This document shows, in pieces, positions 59,481 through 63,728 of a stretch of DNA of 63,728 nucleotides (position 1 is its first letter; each line of letters begins with the position of its first letter). The stretch is from Saccoglossus kowalevskii (Eukaryota > Hemichordata > Enteropneusta > Harrimaniidae): NCBI RefSeq assembly GCF_000003605.2, contig NW_003137822.1, forward strand, positions 489,973-553,700, given 5' to 3'. The translations under genes were made by a program, and so were the position numbers. Under the pieces are notes generated by a model. It saw only the letters and a program-made list of their open reading frames with translations, was not told the DNA's origin and did not search any database.

Positions 59481-61864
59481 ACGGCTGGCAGTCAGAAAAA
59501 AATAGGAACCGACTAACATAAAATTATAATAATGGATATTTTGACGGTTTCCTTCATATAATTTTAGGATTTCCATTATAAAATTTGAGTAGATATATAT
59601 ATATTTTTTATCTAAGTAATGTAATATAATGTAACATTGATGGATTCTGGATTCTGATAAAACCATGATTAATAACATAGCACCCTGTGTTATTGCCTCC
59701 GGCAATAAAAGTCCATGATACCCAGTGATACGCAGTGTTTAAATTATGCTAGCCAGATAGCAAAATGCTACAGAAACAAGGTTGTATTCACTCAAAAGTA
59801 TTTTGCTTTACTTCTCTTTGAGATTTGGTTTAAATTCATCATTGATCTCTCTGTAATAATATAGGGAATGGGTACATTAGCTGGAAAGAAACCCTGCGAG
59901 TAGCCAAAAGTTATTTTTCTTCTTCTCCATTTTCAAAAATAAGTAGTAGGAGTATGTGTCTGCATTCATTTTAATAACAGTTCCTGCCCCTTGCAATTTG
60001 TTTACAAACAGCTTCTATCGTGATTGAAAACTATTTTGTTATTAAGAAAGAATAAACAACTTAAATTGTGGTATACTGTAGGTGGTTTCACATTGGAAAA
60101 TAGGGCAGGCTTACCCAGTTTTCAGGTTAACCTAAATATCTAGGCGAGCCTAAATAGGTCATGCCTGGGAAGGGGTGCCAGGCCCTAATTGTAACCTCCA
60201 AGTTAGGCCAACCTAACTACTGTAGCTAACCAAATCAGGACCCAAATCGAGACTTACTTGTAACCCACTCAGTTTGTATCGATATTGCACTGGTTGACCC
60301 GTTATTTGAATCAAACATGGCAAACGATACGCATATGTGTCTGATGCTGTTTGCTGATAGTTATAATGTTATGTGTGTATAATCATTGTTCATGCAAGTA
60401 GAAACCGGTTGCTACAGCATATAAATCTTTCAGCACATGTTGAATTGACCCTGACTCTTGTCACGTGCCAAGATCTGCAACATGAATGCCGGTTAGAAGA
60501 AATTGAAATAAATGTTGCAAATTACGTCTTTGTCAAGATTTGCTTTGAAAATTGAGGTGAAGTGGACACTACATATGACGCTGTAAGGAGAAGGTCCACC
60601 CCAACCTTTTCTCCTTGTTTTCACGGCTTTCGTTCACTGACGTCGCACCTTCGAATCGATTGGAAACGTGTGAATACTTACACTATGACTATACGTATTA
60701 CTGCAACTGCCCACAACACCACGTTTAACCATCATAAATGTTTGTTGTGAAAACAACTTTTAAAAACTCTCTCTCAAAAAAAAATAGAATAGACAAAAAA
60801 AAATAAGAAACTCAGACTGAAAAATGTATATCTTTTAAAAGTATGTTGAATGACACAGTGTCATAAAAGTACAGCTCAGGGGTATGGCTTCCTCTCATAT
60901 TTTGGCATTTGGTGGTGCACTTTCGGCGCGAGTCGGAAATCCGGAAACTGTCAACTGTGGGCATGGCAACAGCATGAGAAATATTTCAAATTTACTTGGA
61001 TACGAGTAATCATTTTCAGCAAAAACAATCAATAACTGCCCATTTCAGTGGGACACAGATGTAAAATGGAAAACGTGTTTGTGGGCATTGCACAGGCACT
61101 TATAGTAACAAGAATTCGAGAAGTCACATAAGAAACTCTTCTCTAGAAGCTACTAGTAGAGTTCAAACCTCCAAGAGGATTTCCTAAAATGTTCATTGTA
61201 TAGGGCAGTTGTTATTATTATTGATAATATTATCTAATTACTATTTTTATGTTTATTGCAATGCCAAATAAGAAATAAGCACTTGTACTTTATAAGTATA
61301 TGTATCTATATCTATGTATATTGAACCACTTGGGGTATGGTTCGCAGTAATCCATGCTTGCATCTTTCTACAACAGATCATGACACCTGCCACATATGGC
61401 ATGACGTTATTATCTTCCAGTATATTCTTGTTGATGAGTATTCTACTGTCACCATGTGTGTTGCTGTGTGGGCTGTAAGGTGATACAGCACATGGAGTCA
61501 CCAGTATCAACACACCTAGATGCAGATGGGTGGTTAGGGGGTAACCTTTTAAGACCAACTATCTTTGTTTGGTTGGTTGAAAACAATTGAAGTAATGTAT
61601 TAATTTTTTCTGACAACTTTGCTGCTCAAAGATACTTTGAATTACCTGGTGAATTCTACTGCTTTTCGTTAAATTGTTAAATGCAGACAGCCAAACTAAA
61701 TATTTCTTTTATGAGTGATCATGGAGTAGACACTTAACCCCAACTATTAAACACAGTCAACATCTGGCTGATGATATTAGATACCTTTTGTAGTTATAAG
61801 ACCTGCTATTACATGGTATATGAGATCAGACACCACACCACAAACCAATAATTTTGTGAATACA
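59481..61864. other. Probable EHBP1 intron with unassigned CpG-richer patch
   Basis: A (TA)n tract near 59595. At 60560-60690 and 60890-60970 CpG frequency rises, but no exon matching EHBP1 or another protein was seen. 60080-60240 contains a ccta/gtta-rich segment that may be a decayed element end (taggtggtttcacattgg). Confidence 0.35.
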
Positions 61865-62298
61865 CATGTATGTAAATGGTCTCTAGATGGTAGTTGAGCG
61901 CAGTGACTGAGCGTCTCAGTTTTCACGAAGATACGAGTTGAGCGTACGCTCACTTTCAAAAGTAAGCGTGGAACCAAACAATGGAATGCTCGAGTGCGCT
62001 CATTTTCAAAAGTAAGCGTGGGGACAAACCATGGAATGCTGATAATGTAATGAAAGCATGGACGTCCATGATGAAAGCTACGCTCAGTTTAACATGAATC
62101 GATACAAGTTCGTTTCAGAGGTCCAACTTAAGTTAAAAAATCCAATCTGAATATATCACATATTTACGTGAGGGGACGTTTTTAAAACAGACGCAACCAT
62201 ATTTAATTAAATATTCAAGCAGTTTGAACCCTATGACCTTGTAAGATGGACGCGTCTGGTAATGAGAGACTACGCTCACTTTTACATGTAATAGTAGG
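61865..62298. repeat. Dispersed repeat, copy 2 (TTGAGCG/AAGTAAGCG type)
   Basis: Partner of 25324-25696. It has an extra 'gagttgagcgtacgctcactttcaaaagtaagcg' type sub-unit, including the palindrome TGAGCGTACGCTCA. Additional sub-units reappear at about 62420-62500. Confidence 0.8.
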
Positions 62299-62505
62299 CC
62301 TGGGAACAACAATGGAATGAGGAGTGCGTGTGTCTGATTTCAAGTAACCACAGTAGAGGGACTGTGAAGTAACCGTATATTTAATAGTAATAAAGATGCA
62401 ACTCCGACGTTTGTTTTGTCTTGAGTGTGTAAGCGTGGAACCAAGCAATGGAATAGAGTGCGCTCACTTTTAAAAGTAAGCGTGGGAACAAACCATGGAA
62501 CACAG

Positions 62506-62720
62506 TCTCTCTATAGAGGGACTGTGCATGGATAGCCCTGCGTACATGGCTGTGTAGGGGTGATATTTACATTGGGCTTCTTACGCCACCCCAACACAGC
62601 CATGTGAACGGTCACTATGATTTTCTAAAACCCCACATCCCCAGCGGACGTGGCATGGAAAATTACATTTTTTTTCAGAAACTTAACCATCCTTCATCAG
62701 TAAATGGCACTATAATATAC
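62506..62720. repeat. Cluster of short inverted repeats
   Basis: ACAGTCTCTCTATAGAGGGACTGT at about 62503-62526 is almost palindromic; CATGGCTGTGTAGGGGTG (62547 on) pairs with CACCCCAACACAGCCATG (about 62587-62604); taaccatcc (about 62685) pairs with ggatggtta (about 62724). May belong to the 3' LTR of the adjacent retrotransposon or to its insertion site. Confidence 0.55.
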
Positions 62721-62881
62721 CGATGGATGGTTAGAGATGTGAATGATACCCACAGATGAACTTCAACTATTTATTCAGTGGGCAGCCATTACTGGTTGCT
62801 AACTCTAAAGGTACAATGCATCATGGGTAGAGGGGGCAATGGTCAGCAAAGGTCACGACCTCTACAATACAGAATACTACA

Positions 62882-62895
62882 TCCCTCCTCTTTTC
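62882..62895 (-). other. Polypurine tract of the Gypsy element; 3' LTR starts at 62881
   Basis: On the minus strand GAAAAGAGGAGGGA is followed immediately by TGTAGTATTC, the usual PPT then TG... LTR start. It lies about 225 bp after the pol stop codon, as expected. The far LTR end (...CA) was not determined. Confidence 0.6.
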
Positions 62896-63121
62896 AAATT
62901 ACATGTATATCAACCGAAAATATGGATATAGGCAGTATCACCATAAAATAATGCTACACTAGTGTCCTTAATGTCATTAACTTAACATTGTTAACAAATT
63001 TTGAATGTTTTAAACGAGAAACACGATATAACACTAACATTGTTCAATCTGAAAATGGAATAACATTTCCCACAATTTAACTCTGAAAACACTGGAATTA
63101 TATCATAATGTCAAGAGTTAA

Positions 63122-63728
63122 TTATCCCTTCGAAACAACAAAGTCATCATATCGTTTTGGCATTCTAACATCACGTTTTGGTCTAGGAGATGGTTGTTTA
63201 GTTGGTGTTAATTCTGGCAATTTTTCATGTGCTGCTGTCTTTAGTGGTGTTGTTTCATCCTCAACGTGCTTTTCATTATACTTCTTCACGAATGTGACAT
63301 TACGCTTATATTCAACTCCATCCTTATTACGAATAGTTACTTCTCCCCCTTTCTTATCGAGAACTTCACAGGGATCAGGAATGAAGTTAGGTGACAATTT
63401 ATTGGTTTTTGTATTTTTGAACAGCACTTTGTCACCTATTTGTACAGAACTGCTGGTTGCCTGGCGCTTTGCTTTTCAACAGCGCTTTGTCACCTATTTG
63501 TACAGGACTGCTGGTTGCCTGGCGCTTTGCATCTGCATATGTTTTCCCCACTAGTTTTCTTGACCAGTCACGATCGCGGATTTCCTCATTTATAGTAGTA
63601 CCCTCACGACGCAACTCGGGTAATTTCGATCTCATCTCGCGACCGAACATTAAGTAATAGGGCGTAGCCCCTGTAGTTGCCTGAGGAGTAGAGCGGTATG
63701 CAATAAGGAATTTTGACAGTTCCTTATG
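63122..63728 (-). pseudogene. Ty3/Gypsy pol 3' end (integrase C-terminal part), frameshifted
   Basis: From the window edge the minus strand encodes the end of an integrase core (A-Y-R-S-T-P then MFGREMRSKLPELR, typical of metazoan Gypsy elements) and its C-terminal region ending near KRYDDFVVSKG. Host-genome retrotransposons of this group use this part to insert cDNA. The frame is broken by a 58-bp tandem duplication at 63415-63530: one copy runs into a stop (near 63432) and the rest continues in another frame to the stop at 63122. The copy is therefore defective here, unless the duplication is an assembly error. Confidence 0.85.
63415..63530. repeat. 58-bp tandem duplication inside Gypsy pol
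   Basis: Copies 63415-63472 and 63473-63530 differ at about three positions. 58 is not a multiple of three, so the duplication shifts the reading frame. Confidence 0.9.

Noticed and set aside
46100-63728. Second EHBP1 coding exon
   Set aside because: Searched by eye for the expected P-D-K-L-x-V-V-W-x-R-type continuation after the Trp of exon 1; nothing convincing on the plus strand.

Overview
This window looks like an animal (metazoan) genome: AT-rich, intron-dense, split genes with GT/AG introns, many short inverted-repeat transposons and three runs of N (13153-13477, 24032-25005, 48336-48941). The two recognisable proteins are slowly evolving relative to vertebrate counterparts, which suggests a marine invertebrate such as a hemichordate, cephalochordate or slow-evolving lophotrochozoan. 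I cannot fix the phylum from sequence alone.

Layout. (1) 652-9795, plus strand: the 3' half of a PPP4R4 orthologue (regulatory subunit 4 of protein phosphatase 4), twelve exons with fully consistent splice phases; the 5' exons lie outside the window. (2) 9796-17165: 3' flank full of dispersed repeats, including a module built around a palindromic AAAATGGCC...GGCCATTTT core, a MITE and a perfect 28-bp hairpin. (3) 17166-30788, minus strand: a seven-exon gene for a 745-residue C2H2 zinc-finger protein that I cannot assign to a named family. Its only visible first exon lies inside a TIR transposon whose relatives occur elsewhere in the window. A TTAA-flanked DNA transposon, partly hidden by a gap, sits in one of its introns. 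(4) About 27-43 kb: a graveyard of DNA elements (TACCGTA-end family, several MITEs, fold-backs) with a CpG-bearing segment at about 36.9-37.8 kb that may be a promoter and non-coding first exon for the next gene. (5) 45791-45925, plus strand: the first coding exon of an EHBP1 orthologue. No further EHBP1 coding exon was found, so 45926 to the window end is probably its large first coding intron or lies beyond it. (6) 46.4-48.3 kb and into a gap: a 33-bp/72-bp minisatellite. (7) 50.1-53.2 kb: a pair of nested inverted repeats. (8) About 54-61 kb: mostly unique sequence without genes, two parts of which look like candidate enhancers. (9) 62881-63728, minus strand: the 3' end of a broken Ty3/Gypsy retrotransposon.

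The genes do not form an operon or shared pathway: PP4 regulation (PPP4R4), a probable transcription factor, and an endocytosis/actin adaptor (EHBP1) are simply neighbours. The most interesting signal is the transposon-derived first exon and promoter of the zinc-finger gene, supported by phase agreement and by two related copies of the same exon-like sequence in the window. All homology statements rest on reading the translations; no database search was possible.
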